NCBI GenBank assembly: GCA_027924645.1
Contig: BSBN01001225.1
Coordinates: 10,062,001-10,126,000 of the forward strand
Reading direction: 5' to 3'
Length of the DNA: 64,000 nucleotides
Source of the DNA: Cunninghamia lanceolata
Taxonomy: Eukaryota; Streptophyta; Pinopsida; Cupressales; Cupressaceae
Part shown: positions 12,116 through 23,000 of the stretch, in pieces
How the letters are laid out: the number at the start of each line of letters is the position of its first letter
How positions within the stretch are numbered: the first letter of the stretch is position 1
Made by a program: the position numbers and the translations under genes
Notes under the pieces: generated by a model
Seen by the model: the letters and a program-made list of their open reading frames with translations, nothing else
Told to the model about the DNA's origin: nothing
Database searches by the model: none

Positions 12116-12424
12116 AAACTACTTTGCCTTATGTTAGGTTGTTAAACCCATCATTTTTGACACTCTTCTCTTAAAGATATTTGAGTTGCAAGAATATGTC
12201 AAAAAAATGGCTATGAACTTTTTTAATGTTAGTAATGTTATATGGCATGTTTTTCTGGCCCATCTGGGGTTCATTATGCCAATAGGTGTACACACTATGA
12301 GAAAAGCTTTACGTATGGTACATCCACAGTGAGTAATTAACAGTTGAAATCAGAAGGATGATCATTATGAGAAAAGCTTTGCATTGGGGTACATCTATGT
12401 TTCTTGCTATCCACCCCGCACTTA
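12116..12424. other. Unique spacer inside element A
   Basis: About 300 bp without telomere-like units or ORFs. It holds a short direct repeat (ATTATGAGAAAAGCTTTGC near 12363 and a variant near 12294, both followed by GGTACATC). It has no equivalent in the left arm. Confidence 0.5.
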
Positions 12425-13075
12425 GGGGAGGTATATTGTTATGAAACAGGCAAATAATCTCCCATTGTTTGCTGGCTCTATCCACAAGAACTACTAAACT
12501 ATACCTTAAACCCTAATCCCTCAACCCTAAACTTTCAACCCTAAACCCTATCCCTAATCCCTCTACCCTCAACACTCTACCTTAACCCTAATCCCTCGAC
12601 CCTTAACCCTAAATGCTATCCCTAAAGCCTCAACCCTAAACCCTAATCCCTCAAGGTCCTAAACTCTAATCCCTTATCCCTAAACTCTAAATCCTATCCC
12701 TAAATGCTCAACCCTTAACCTTAAACCTTAATCACTCAATCCTTATCCACCCCTCTCCTCCCCTATCTGGCTCACTCCCATCTCTACCCTCCTCTACCCT
12801 CGACACTATACATACATACATATAGGCAAACATAGATACATACATACATATAGGCATACATAGATACATACATACATATAGGCATACATACATACATACA
12901 TATATATAGGCATACATACATACATGATTAATAGCCTTAAACATAAAAAAATTTAAGTTGAACATAACGCGCTCGCGTTATTTAAAACATGAAAAACAAC
13001 ACAAACTTTTGTGGAAAAGGAAAAATGCAAAGAAAAGAATAACGCGAGCGCGTTATAACGCAAGTGCATTATAAC
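12425..13075 (-). repeat. Right arm of the long inverted repeat in element A
   Basis: Reverse complement of 7500-8155: the unique segment (GGCTCTATCCACAAGAACT), a C-strand telomere-like stretch (about 12495-12735), the ATAC-type microsatellite (about 12805-12930), and the block ending in GCGCTCGCGTTAT. Small length differences in the microsatellite and repeats separate the arms. Confidence 0.8.
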
Positions 13076-13170
13076 ACGAGCGCGTTATAACGAGAGCGAG
13101 TTATAACGTGCTCACGTTATAACGAGAGCACGTTATAATGCACTCACGTTACAACGCACTCGCGTTATGT
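13031..13170. repeat. Subterminal palindromic repeats (AACGCGAGCGCGTTATAAC type)
   Basis: About seven imperfect copies of a CpG-rich palindromic unit of about 20 bp, such as GCGAGCGCGTTATAACGC and GAGAGCACGTTATAATGC. Two or three copies lie at 7512-7620 in the left arm. Clustered subterminal motifs of this kind are transposase binding sites in several plant DNA transposons. That role is an inference here. Confidence 0.75.
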
Positions 13171-14023
13171 CTTGCTTTGGGAATCCCAAGCCTTGGGCTT
13201 GGGATTTGCTTTGGATTTCCAACCCAAAGGCTTGGAGTGCCTTTTGAATAGTAACAGACGTGTTTTTCCATATTCTTCAAGATTTTAGATAATTTTGTTC
13301 GTGCTAACCCTCAGATTTGCACGTGTTTCAAGGTCAAACAAATCAAACACCTGAGTAATGTTAGGCTTTCTCTCAACTATCTGACGATGTAATTTTTTTC
13401 ACATTTTAACAATGTTAAGCCTTTCATCTTTAATTTCTTTTGTTTGTGTGTCCGTTTTTGGGCAAAAACCACTGTTTGGTCTTTTTTTCATTGTAGATTA
13501 ACTATTCATTGAAATTTCAAAAAAATTACATATTTAGAAACTAGACTCCATTCTACAAATATTAAAAAAAGAAAAAAATGATTTTCGATTAGTTTTCAAA
13601 ATTTATAGGGGTAGCACGGCCAAAATTTTGTTTTTTAGGATGTGTCCACTTTGAAAATTAGTAAAAAATTAAATATTCATCAAACAATTATCAGAAAAAT
13701 TGGGCATAAACTACATGCTATTAGCTAATTTCTCACTGAAGCGATTTTAAAAATACCCAAAAAAAGTTGACCTTTTGAGGGAGCCACAAAACATGCTATG
13801 TTATGTTTTTTTAATAGAAACAACACCAATTTCTATGGCTCCCTCTTTTGAACCCCTTAATCTATGCCATTTTCAAAAAAAAATAGTAGTTTAGAAAGTA
13901 GACTCGGAGCACTACGAACATTGTTTTGGTTGCATCTCCAAATTTTGAGTGTAACTATGCTCAATTTCTCATCCAAGGCCAGTATTTCCTGATTTCAGAA
14001 AAAAAGTGGCCACTTAAGACCCC
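13171..14023. other. Right subterminal region of element A, non-coding
   Basis: About 850 bp found only on the right side. It has an imperfect palindrome (CCCAAGCCTTGGGCTTGGG near 13188) and AT-rich DNA. Short motifs recur in element B, such as AAATTACATATTTAGAAACTAGAC near 13525 (near 26440 in B). I see no ORF. Confidence 0.5.
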
Positions 14024-14054
14024 TTTTTGGCCCCCCATCTTCCTGCACTTACCC
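14024..14054 (-). repeat. Right terminal inverted repeat of element A
   Basis: Ends in TTCCTGCACTTACCC, the reverse complement of the left end with one mismatch in 31 bases. It is followed by the right target copy TATG (14055-14058), after which the gag frame of SIRE-NA resumes. Confidence 0.85.
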
Positions 14055-14055
14055 T

Positions 14056-15053
14056 ATGAGTGATTATAATCAGGAGTATGATGAACAAGAAGGTGAAGTT
14101 GACATTGAAGGAGAACTTATATGTGCTCTAAGTGAGATCAAGAAATATAAAAAGGAGAATCACATATTAGAGTTGCAGCTACAACAGGAAAAAGAATCTA
14201 AAGACAAAGTAATTTTAGATTTTGAAAGACTATCTTCTGATCTTGAAGAGGCAAGATTTCAGGTTGTGAATTTAAGGACACAAATTAATGAATCAAATAA
14301 ATTGATTATCAGCCTAAAGGTTGAGATTGAAGAGGCTAAGAGAATAACTGATGTTACTAAGTCTGAATGTGAAATAAAATCCATTGAATGCCTAAAACTA
14401 GAGGCTGAAATTGTTAATTTGAGAAAAGATATTGAAAATCTCAAGAGTATGTCAAAGAGAAGTCAGGAGTTTGAAGAGAGCACCACCAAGTTATATGAGA
14501 TTCTTGGTAAAAAAAACAACATAGGGACACTACTAGACTTGGTTATGAAAAGGGACAGTCTTCCAAAGTTAGAGAAACTCCAAGAAAGAAGATAGATTTG
14601 GACTATCATGTTATTGCTCCTGAAGGCAAAAAGATGATTGAAGATGAAATAAATACCAAAGATGAGTTTGTCAAAATGCATAATCAAAGGAGGAGAAATT
14701 TTAGAAGAACTGCTTCAGTTAGACAAGCATATATGTACAGGTATAATTATTCATTTTTTGGTTATTGTTATACATGTAATCACTTTGGACACAAAGCAGT
14801 TAATTGTAGAAGAAATCAATTTGCTTCAATAAGGAATGCTAATATTATGTGTTTCAAGTGTAATTCTCCTGGTCACAAAGCATATAGTTGCAGAATGTAT
14901 GGAAGAATAACATCACCTGATTTGAAAAAGGTTGAAAAGGTTTGGAAGAATAAAACTGAAGAGAAGAAAGAACCTGCGAAAGTTTGGAAGCAGACACAAA
15001 GTCAAGAGAAGACAGATCCTAAACTTGTGCATATTGTACAAGTCACTTCATGA
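14056..15053 (+). pseudogene. gag: Gag, C-terminal part with coiled coil and two zinc knuckles, SIRE-NA
   Basis: The first segment (14059-14595) is a long Glu/Lys/Leu-rich coiled coil, as in SIRE-type Gag, and ends in a stop. A frame change leads to the second segment (14598-15053). This has two CCHC zinc knuckles with CX2CX4HX4C spacing: CYTCNHFGHKAVNC and CFKCNSPGHKAYSC. They are followed by a Lys-rich tail and a natural stop at 15051-15053. No protease or other pol sequence follows. The knuckles would bind the genomic RNA. One frameshift near 14590 separates the halves. Otherwise the protein is well kept, which suggests Gag mattered to this lineage. Confidence 0.85.
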
Positions 15054-16633
15054 GTTTCATAACATATAGCATGAAGTTAGGGGGAGTTGTCCATGTCCTA
15101 TCAATTATCCCCAAGAAGTTTCAGGAAGAAGATCATTTGATGTTTGTCAATATGATGATCTTGTTTTGTTTATTATGTTTTTGGTTTCATGCCTAATAAT
15201 GGTTGCTAAGATGCTATTCATACCAATCTTGTGAAATCAAGTTCATGATGGTGTTGATAACTATGTTGTTCTTCAGTGTATGACAATGATATAGGTGATC
15301 AGTGGTTCATGTTGTCATAATGCATATAAGATGTTGATAAGATGTTCAGGGATTCAATGCACAAAGGATTAGATGATGTTGAATGACATTGTTTATAAAT
15401 GATCCTATTCATACTATCATAATTGAGTTGTCATGTGAAGTATTGTTGCAGGAAGAACTTGATAGTGTAGTTAGTTTCTTGATGTGCAGACTTGATGGGC
15501 TGATTTGAACGATAAAGTCAAGAGGCAGCAGTTCTAGTTTATTGCAGTATGTTTCAGATGTAGTTCAGTATATATCAAATTTGATATTATGTTTTAAAAA
15601 GTGTCTTGTGTAGGAACAAGAGGATGGTCTTCATCAAGATAGTCTTCATTTCTTATAGATGGTTTTCATTCTTTATTTTGTCAAGATGTGTGTGCAGAAG
15701 TTGATTGGTTGTAGGTTGATTGTCTATCTTGTAGTCACTATCATGGTATTATTGGCAAGGTCATCTCTTGAGTGGGTATCATGTCATCATGAGTTGTGAA
15801 TTTTGTGATGAGTAGTCTTCATGCTGTTATTATTAGAATTTTGCTTGTTGAACCTGGGTGTTGAAGTGTTTATGATATATTTGCATGGAGTTCAAGTTCA
15901 TATGTGTCATGTCAAAGGAGTCATTTTTATGCCATCATAATCATACATCATTCTCAATGCTTTGGGAGATCTTGGAGATTTGTCATTCAGGTCAAAAAGG
16001 GTTGATGATTGTGAAATAATTGTCTGTCATGAAAAGTTTGTTTTGCAACCACAAGTGATGTCATTAGGAGTTTGCTATCAGATATCTCAGTTTCTATCTT
16101 GTCAAAAGAAGTGATTAGAGAATCTCAATAATGTCAGTTTCCATCTTCATCTTCGTATTGGTGTTGTGACAAGAAGTGGTATTATACTGATGATATGGTA
16201 CAATCTATGGGCAATTTATAATAGTGGTTTGATGCTTTGTTTGGTGTGCCTCTCATGATGTTCCTCTTAGGTCCTATGCTTCAGGATAAATGTCTTCAGA
16301 TGTGTGCTTCATGGTGACTTGTTGCTCTCAAGTTGAAGAGTTGTTTTTAGGTATTGTCAACATGGTTTTTTATATGCTTGCTTTAGGATTGTTATTTTTG
16401 TCATCATAGATCTTCATAGGTTCAAAGGGGAAGATAACAGGATATCAAGAGTTTATGTCTTCATTATTATACCATGCTTGAAAATCTTTAATGCAATGTG
16501 ATTGTAAATGTTATGATCAAGCTTTAACATCTTTCAGTGGAGTTAAATGACATGGGGAGTATCTTATCCTTTGTCATTCGATGACAAAAAGGGGGAGAGA
16601 GAAAAAATGCATCTTGTAGTTTTGCCATCAATG
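15054..16633 (+). other. Non-coding 3' internal region of SIRE-NA
   Basis: About 1.6 kb between gag and the 3' LTR where an autonomous Copia element would have 3-4 kb of pol. It is T-rich, has no ORF above 60 codons and shows no RT or integrase motif in any frame. GACAAAAAGGGGGAGAGAG near 16580 looks like an older or duplicate purine tract. Confidence 0.75.
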
Positions 16634-16647
16634 ACAAAGCGAGAGAT
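16634..16647 (+). other. Polypurine tract, SIRE-NA
   Basis: ACAAAGCGAGAGAT stands directly before the 3' LTR, where the Copia LTR at the window start has AAAGGGGGAGAT. The purine run is broken by one C, a later mutation or a variant. Confidence 0.7.
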
Positions 16648-19234
16648 TGATGGAGGTTGATTGTCGTTGATGTCAAAAAGGTGTTGAGTTCTTAGTTTGA
16701 TTGATGTCATCAAGATCAGTATAATCAAATATGCAAATGTGGAGGCTTCACATGAAGGTATTCTTGCTTCATACTTTTTCAGGAGATAACTTGTTCATAA
16801 GATGACTCAGAACAAGATAATGTTGTGCTGCCTATTTACATGCCATGATGTGTTGATGTTTTGAGATTGATCATTTTATGTTTTGATATTTTAGAGTTGC
16901 TATGTTGTTACGAAAGATGAAACATGATTTCTACATGCTCTTAGTCAGATTGGTATGCAAAAGTAATAGTTGATCTTCCATTCAGAGAATTTGGTGTTGC
17001 TTCATGCAGTCATTTTGTTCACATGTTGTCCACTTAAGTCCAATGCAGAGATCGTTCTCTTGGGATCATCAGGACTTTATAGTGCTGTTGAAAGTTCTCA
17101 TGCTTCATCAGTCTATATTCTTCATATGCTTCATGTAAGGTGTTTGGTGCTTTCAGGGAGTCAGATCAAAGAAATATGCAGTTATATGTGACCTAATTGC
17201 TATGTCTCTCATTGATGTCAGAGGTGTCTTTACAAGCATCTGTCATACATAAAGTGATGTCTTCTACCACAAAAGTCATTTACAGATGAGATATACTTGT
17301 TTTTAATTTTGGTGATTAAGACTTTGTTCCTCATAACTCTTGATTGATTCTAATCTTAAAGTCTTTCTTTATACTCCACTGCCCGTCATATATAACTGCA
17401 CTTTTTCTTTTAATTGGCAGTTGACTTGCTGTAGCAGGTCACTTCACTAATAGTGACCCGTTAGAGGGGCTTTATAACATACATGACTGACCCCCTTCAC
17501 CTTTTCTAGCGGTCACAGTTTATATGTTTGGGTGCCAATAGTATATCAAAGGTTCAAATTTAAAATAAAGAGAGCGGGCTTTTCAAGATCTAAGGCCAAT
17601 ATTTGAACTTTGACCTCCTCCCTCGGGATGCTATATTGACGTGCATTGAAACGTCACAACATTGTGACTATTTGAAAAGCTATTTTTAGTCTTTTATAAA
17701 GCAGATTTATTTGAGTTTTTCAAGGCAAATTTTGTGGGTTTTGAAGATTTTTTTTGGGAAATCTTTTTCTAATTTTAAAAACTCCTCTAGTGGATTTCCT
17801 TCGTAGCAATCAAAGACTATCAAGGAGGAGTACTTATTTCTAAAAATGAGAAAATTTCCTTGTAAAGATTTTATTCTTTTGGTGATTAAGGATTTTTTGA
17901 TCTTCATGTAGATGTATTAGTGTGGGATCCGAAGATAGAAAGATTTTATTTTTTTAGGGGCAGATTGATTAAATGAATTGAAGATTTTATTTAATAGAAA
18001 TCATTTATGATCTTTTATTTTTTTTAGAGAAGATGAAAGTTTTTTTGGAGAAGGAAAATGAAGAGAAGCATAAAATGAAAGGTCATTGTAGGTACATTGT
18101 GATGGATGGTATTTGTTGCAGATTAAAAAATATTGTTGAAGAAATTCAATAAAAGGAGATGGATTTTTTTATGAAAGGGAAATTGAATCAGATAGAAGAG
18201 TAATGTGAATGGTTTTGAAGAAGAGATATATGATTTTATTTTTTGCAGGTGAATTGATTTTTATATGAAGATGAATATGCAAAGGTGTAGAAATAAAGTC
18301 TTCTATATATATAATATTTTTGCAGGTGCTGAAATATGATAGAATGAATATACAAACTTTTGCATGTGAAAATAGAAAAGAATGGTTTTTGTGATTTTAA
18401 TGAAGAATGTAGAGGATTCAATGAAGATTAGTATGTCTTGAAGAATGAAGATGAATTATGATGTGGAGATGATTTTCAATGCATAAGAGAAATATGCAGA
18501 TTTAAAGATAATTGTTTCAATGTCTTTGTGAAGGAATTGTTACGTTCATGTGCAGAGATGACAACATACAAAAGTTAATGGAGCTATTGCAAACAAAGGA
18601 ATTAGATGATTGTTGCAGAGTGAAATTGTTTTATGTTTGATCAACTCAGGAGCTTATATACTGTGTCTTGAGATGGTAATTTGTAGAGATTGTATTTTGC
18701 AAGTTTTGATATGGTAAAATGTTGATTCTTTATCAGGTTGAATAGATTGTAATTGTAAGAAAATTTGTCAAGTGAGGGTTAAAGGAGGAATAAGTTTTTG
18801 TGATGGAATGAAACAGGGTAACCCCCTGAACAGATTTGTTTTCTTATGCACACTTGTATCAGCCAGTGAGGCACAATGTATGCTAGTGAAGCATTTTGTA
18901 AAGCTAGTGAAGCTTCCTTGGTCAGTGAGACCTATTTGTAACCAGTGAGGTTTTGAATAAGCCAGTGAGGCAATTTTGAGTGGTTTTTCTACCCCATGAG
19001 GGTTTTCCACTCCAGTAATCCTTGTGTTATGATTTGCCTCTATGTGTGTGTTTCTAATGTTTTACTCATAAGGTCCTATTCACTCTATTCATCATCATAC
19101 TTGTGCATATGAATTTGATAGATTGTTGATATCTCCTTTATTTTCTGTCATGTAAATTAAAAGGTGGAAAAATATTTTTAAAATTATACAACACTGATTC
19201 ACCCCCCCTCTCAACGTTGTTCTATACTCCAACA
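16648..19234 (+). repeat. 3' LTR of SIRE-NA
   Basis: Begins TGATGGAGGTTG and ends TACTCCAACA. Same order of sequence as the 5' copy, with scattered substitutions and a shorter C-run near the end. The five bases that follow, CAAAT, are the second target copy. Confidence 0.88.
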
Positions 19235-19558
19235 CAAATGCAAGTAAGGCTCATAGAATTATTGGAGCTTAAAGAGAAAATAGAGTTAGCACATGAATCT
19301 TTGATTAATTGTCAATAGACGGTAAAAAAATGGTTCGATAAAAGGACTTCTAAACCTGATTTTAAAGTCGATAGTTGGGTATTGAAGTGGAATGAGAGAG
19401 CTGCAAAGCCAGGACATCATGGAAAATTTGATTCCTTATGAATATGTCCCTTTAAGATAACTGCCTATAAGCAGTGTAATGCATATGAGTTGGAGACTCA
19501 AGATGGAGAAGTAGTGGAGATTCCCATTAATGGGGTCTTCTTGAAGCTTTTCACATAA
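19235..19558 (+). pseudogene. pol: Integrase, C-terminal domain, Tat-1
   Basis: This continues the integrase cut at 4202. The first residues align with the end of the core of Tat-2 (MVERLEHLVELDE), then WFDKRTSKPDFKVDSWVLKW matches FDKKAKDRKFEMNDLVLMW of Tat-2. A GKF motif is followed by a stop at a position that is Trp in the relatives (TGG to TGA). The frame ends at TAA 19556-19558. A second internal stop (CAA TAG) lies near 19316. Confidence 0.88.
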
Positions 19559-20023
19559 GATCCAAAGCATTTACCTTGTACTATAGTTAGAGTAGTTTCT
19601 TTCTATTTTGTTTGGAGGAGGTTGTTTTCCCACCCATTTTTTGAATAAGTGTTCTTTGGACATGTGTCTCGGAACAGACTTTGGTTTATATCCTATATGT
19701 CTATCCCACTCAGGACCATTGGTAAGACTTGGAAACCTAGAAAATACTTGTCAAACCACCTTATGAAGAGTATTTTGTGGCAAGTTTCTTTTCAAAAAAT
19801 TTGATTATGATTGCAAAATCTCATTGGGATCCCGTCAGCTACACTTTGGAAAATGGAAATTTAAAGCCATTTAATATGACATGATAGGCTCATTAAAGAG
19901 TTACATTAATTTGCATGATTGGAGTAGTAGGTTTTTAAAAAGGGTCTTGGATCCTTATTTTTAGTAATACACAGAAAAATTCTCCCGCAAGCTTAAGGAT
20001 TGAGTGCAGTTTGATTTCTGGGC
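19559..20023 (+). other. Spacer between integrase and ORF3, Tat-1
   Basis: About 465 bp without an ORF. In Tat-2 the equivalent stretch ends in AGAGCCAC followed by the LTR start, and I could not find that junction here. Whether the Tat-1 LTR begins before ORF3 is undecided. Confidence 0.45.
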
Positions 20024-23000
20024 TTGACAGTGAAAGATATCAAGAACCCCTATCAATTTAAGGTCAAAATAGAAATAGTAGAAGGACAATCTTCAAAAGG
20101 TGGTGAGCAGAGAGGACTATTTGAATCAACAGACAAATGGATAAACAGTAAGTCATATGCCTCAGCTAGGGCACAACCCAAAAATAAGCTCCCAAGGACA
20201 AAGGAGGTAAGGAAAGGCAAAGTTGTAGATGCTTCTCAGGTGGTCGACTATGCCGATGGGATTTTTGACCCTGTAATCTCTAAGAAACCCAAAAGCCTGA
20301 GAGAGGGGGTGCATACAAGGATGATCAAACATGTGAAACAAGGCAACTTGGAGAGTTTTGGTATGAGAATGTGGAGTTCTGGTTTGGCCCAGTACATGGT
20401 TCCACTAGTCCATTAATATCCAGAATTGATTTCATTGTGTGCACTCAAATTTGACTCTCAAAGCAGAGTCATTCAGAGTAGAAATATCAAAGTAGTCATA
20501 AATGCTAAAGCCATCCAAGATATGCTTGCTTTGTAGTATGATCCCTCAACCAGTTTCTATAATAAGGTCCAATTACAACATATTTGGCATCAAGTGAATC
20601 ATAGGCTTGGTTTATTAAACAAGGAGCTAACGCTTGAGGAAACTAACACCAGGTTACCACCCCTGTCCATTGCCCTATATTGCTAACTCCAGATGTGTAG
20701 GATGCTTGTTCTATGTTGGCATTTATTTTCAGGCAAGATGAAGATGTGAATGTACATGAATGGCATCTCGGGGCTATTTCTGCCTCAAGAAAGTCTCTAG
20801 AGAGCAAGCATATAAATTTGATTTCATAGAGAATATAGCTTACACATTATGCCAACAATTGGCCAACTTCCAACATGCCTAGACATTCAGGTATTCTTCA
20901 TATCTGTTTCATCTAATTCTTTATCAGAATCGTCAGCTTTTCTAGCAACACATACATTTAACCCTATGGGATCTAGAGGTAGATGCATAGAAAGTAATTC
21001 CAATGTCTACATGGACTCCTTTGCTATTCGAAACCTCAGATTTTTGTGAATTTGTAGAATATTTTGTGGTACCCCTCATTCAACAAATGGACCCAGAGGA
21101 GATCAAGCACAGAATGGATGACTCAGTGAGGGGAATCATAAAAAATTCTTGAGTCTTATGTGATTATTTCTTTGGAACCCATTAAACAATGATTAAAATT
21201 CATGGTTTTGGTGAGGATCCCTTCATGCTCCCTAAGGTCCTAACAGGTAGAGTATTAGCTCTTGTGATGGCATAACAGTTGGTAGTTATTGACTCTGAAA
21301 TCAGGGCAAAGAAGAAAAAGAAGTCTTTCTATGACATCCCATGGGCTAAGGGCGGCTTTACGGTGGTAAAGAGAGATGCAGAACACCTCTTGATGAGGAA
21401 ATTGGTAAATTATGGACTAGTTTTGATTCTGGACCAATGGAAGTATGATCTAGATGGTTTCATGACTTCTTGGCTGACTCAGAACAATGTTCATGCTTCT
21501 TTTGTGCATCAATTTTGCCTATTTATTGAGGAAAGAAGATCACCAAATATTGACTCTCCATATTTCTATGTGGAGGTAAGTGACATTCCCCCTGAGCCTC
21601 TTTCACCATGGGAAACATTTTACAAACCTAGATTAGGAAATATGACCCAAACATAAACATGGGTCACGGTTTGAGACATGCCCTATTGGCTAAAGATTGG
21701 GGCATGAACAAAATAGATGCCTTCTGGAAATATAGGGAGGAAATTTATGAATGGAAGAAAATTTTGGAGGAAATTGACACAGATGAGCAATGGGAAAACC
21801 TATGGGATGAAGCACACGAATGCTAGTCTCTAGCCCTGATATGAGTAATATTCCTGGACATGAGGAAATGGAAGAAGAAGTAGATAGTGAGTCTAAAGGG
21901 CTAAAAGTAATTCTAAATCCTTCCATTTGGCCACCATCCCTCAATGAATTGGCCCAACAAAAGGCTTCCCAACTACTACCTCAGTGGGTCCAAATAACTT
22001 TGGCATCTAGGGACCCTGGAGTGGGAACTTCACAAAATATAGGAGAAAAAGAATTGTCGGTCCCACTACAACAATTGATGATAGAAGAGGTACCAAAAGA
22101 TTCATCAAACAACCCCCTAAGGAAAAGACATAGGCTATAGTGTCAAGGGTATGAGGAGATAGAAGAGGAGGTCATTGCTGCTTTTCAAATGCAAATCCAT
22201 ACAACTTCAACTACCACAGAGGTAAGTCTATCTTCTCCTTCTCCCTTTTCTCAATCTTCTTCTACTCAAGGGGTAGCTCCCCAAATTTCTCATATTCCAT
22301 TATCTCCCTCCACCTCTATTGTGCCTTTGCAATCATTGTCGCCACCATCCAATTCCACATCCCTTGTTATGTCACAAACATTGAGTTTACCCATATTTTC
22401 TCCATCAGTATTAAAGAGTGCAACTTCTACACAATCCCAAAGACAACAAATGACAACCATCCCATATGGTCTGCCACAAGGATCTCCTTTCACCAATGGC
22501 CTAATTGTCTATCCCTCTACTTTCCAAAAACAAATTGAAATTGCCAAAAATGTGAGGGAATCAAGAAAAGAAAAGCAAAGAAAGAAGGAAGGTAGGGCCC
22601 CTGCTATCCCACAAATGAGGTCTTTCTATGATCCTACTCAGTGTTCTTTGACAATTACTCACATGACTCCCAATGTGGTAAAACCACTAGAGCAAATGAA
22701 TCTTGAGGATTACACAATGAATGTTGTGGCCATGGATCTTACCCAGTTTCGGTCTCAAGACAAAGTGGAGCTAATGAAAGAAACTACAACTCTAGTCACC
22801 ACTGACTTCCTTAAAGTCTCCAAGAAGTTGTAGAAAAAAGAGGTTGAATTAACCAAGACAAAGGCTACAGTGAATCGCCTGACTGTGGAGAGCAAGGCCA
22901 AGGATCAAGAAATTAGCCAACTGAATAAGGATATTAATATACAGTCCATGCGCTAGCTCAATATCCATTGAATCCTTAATATCCTTATTAAGAAGTCTTT

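Larger units (their letters stand above)
7449..14054. mobile_element. Element A: foldback DNA element with telomere-like array
   Basis: A 6.6 kb insertion in the gag of SIRE-NA. The ends are inverted repeats (7449-7479 and 14024-14054, 30 of 31 bases matching), starting GGGTAAGTGCA. It is flanked by TATG on both sides (7445-7448 and 14055-14058), and removing one copy restores the gag frame. Inside are two arms of about 650 bp in inverted orientation (7500-8155 and 12425-13075) around some 4 kb of degenerate CCCTAAA-type repeats. No transposase ORF is present, so the element is non-autonomous. Element B has similar ends and a 4-bp duplication. A 4-bp target site does not fit the usual plant hAT, Mutator, CACTA, PIF or Tc1 sizes, so I leave the superfamily open. 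Confidence 0.8.
4203..19234 (+). mobile_element. SIRE-NA: gag-only Copia-like LTR retrotransposon
   Basis: A 15 kb insertion in the integrase of Tat-1, with a one-mismatch 5-bp target duplication (CCAAT/CAAAT). LTRs are 2,655 and 2,587 bp. They start TGATGGAGG and end CTCCAACA with a C-run typical of SIRE LTRs. A Met-tRNA primer site and a gag with two zinc knuckles support Copia/SIRE affinity. Taking out element A leaves an internal region of only about 3.2 kb that holds gag and non-coding DNA. I see no protease, integrase, RT or RNase H. It is a terminal-repeat retrotransposon with gag (TR-GAG type) that must depend on another element's polymerase. Confidence 0.88.

Noticed and set aside
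15054..16633. Decayed pol in SIRE-NA
   Set aside because: I looked for RT (FGLKQAPRAW, YVDD) and integrase motifs in the forward frames and saw none. The length is also far too short.
19559..20023. An LTR start of Tat-1 between integrase and ORF3
   Set aside because: AGTTAGAG near 19583 recalls the conserved junction, but no TGTTG-type start follows. Not enough to call.
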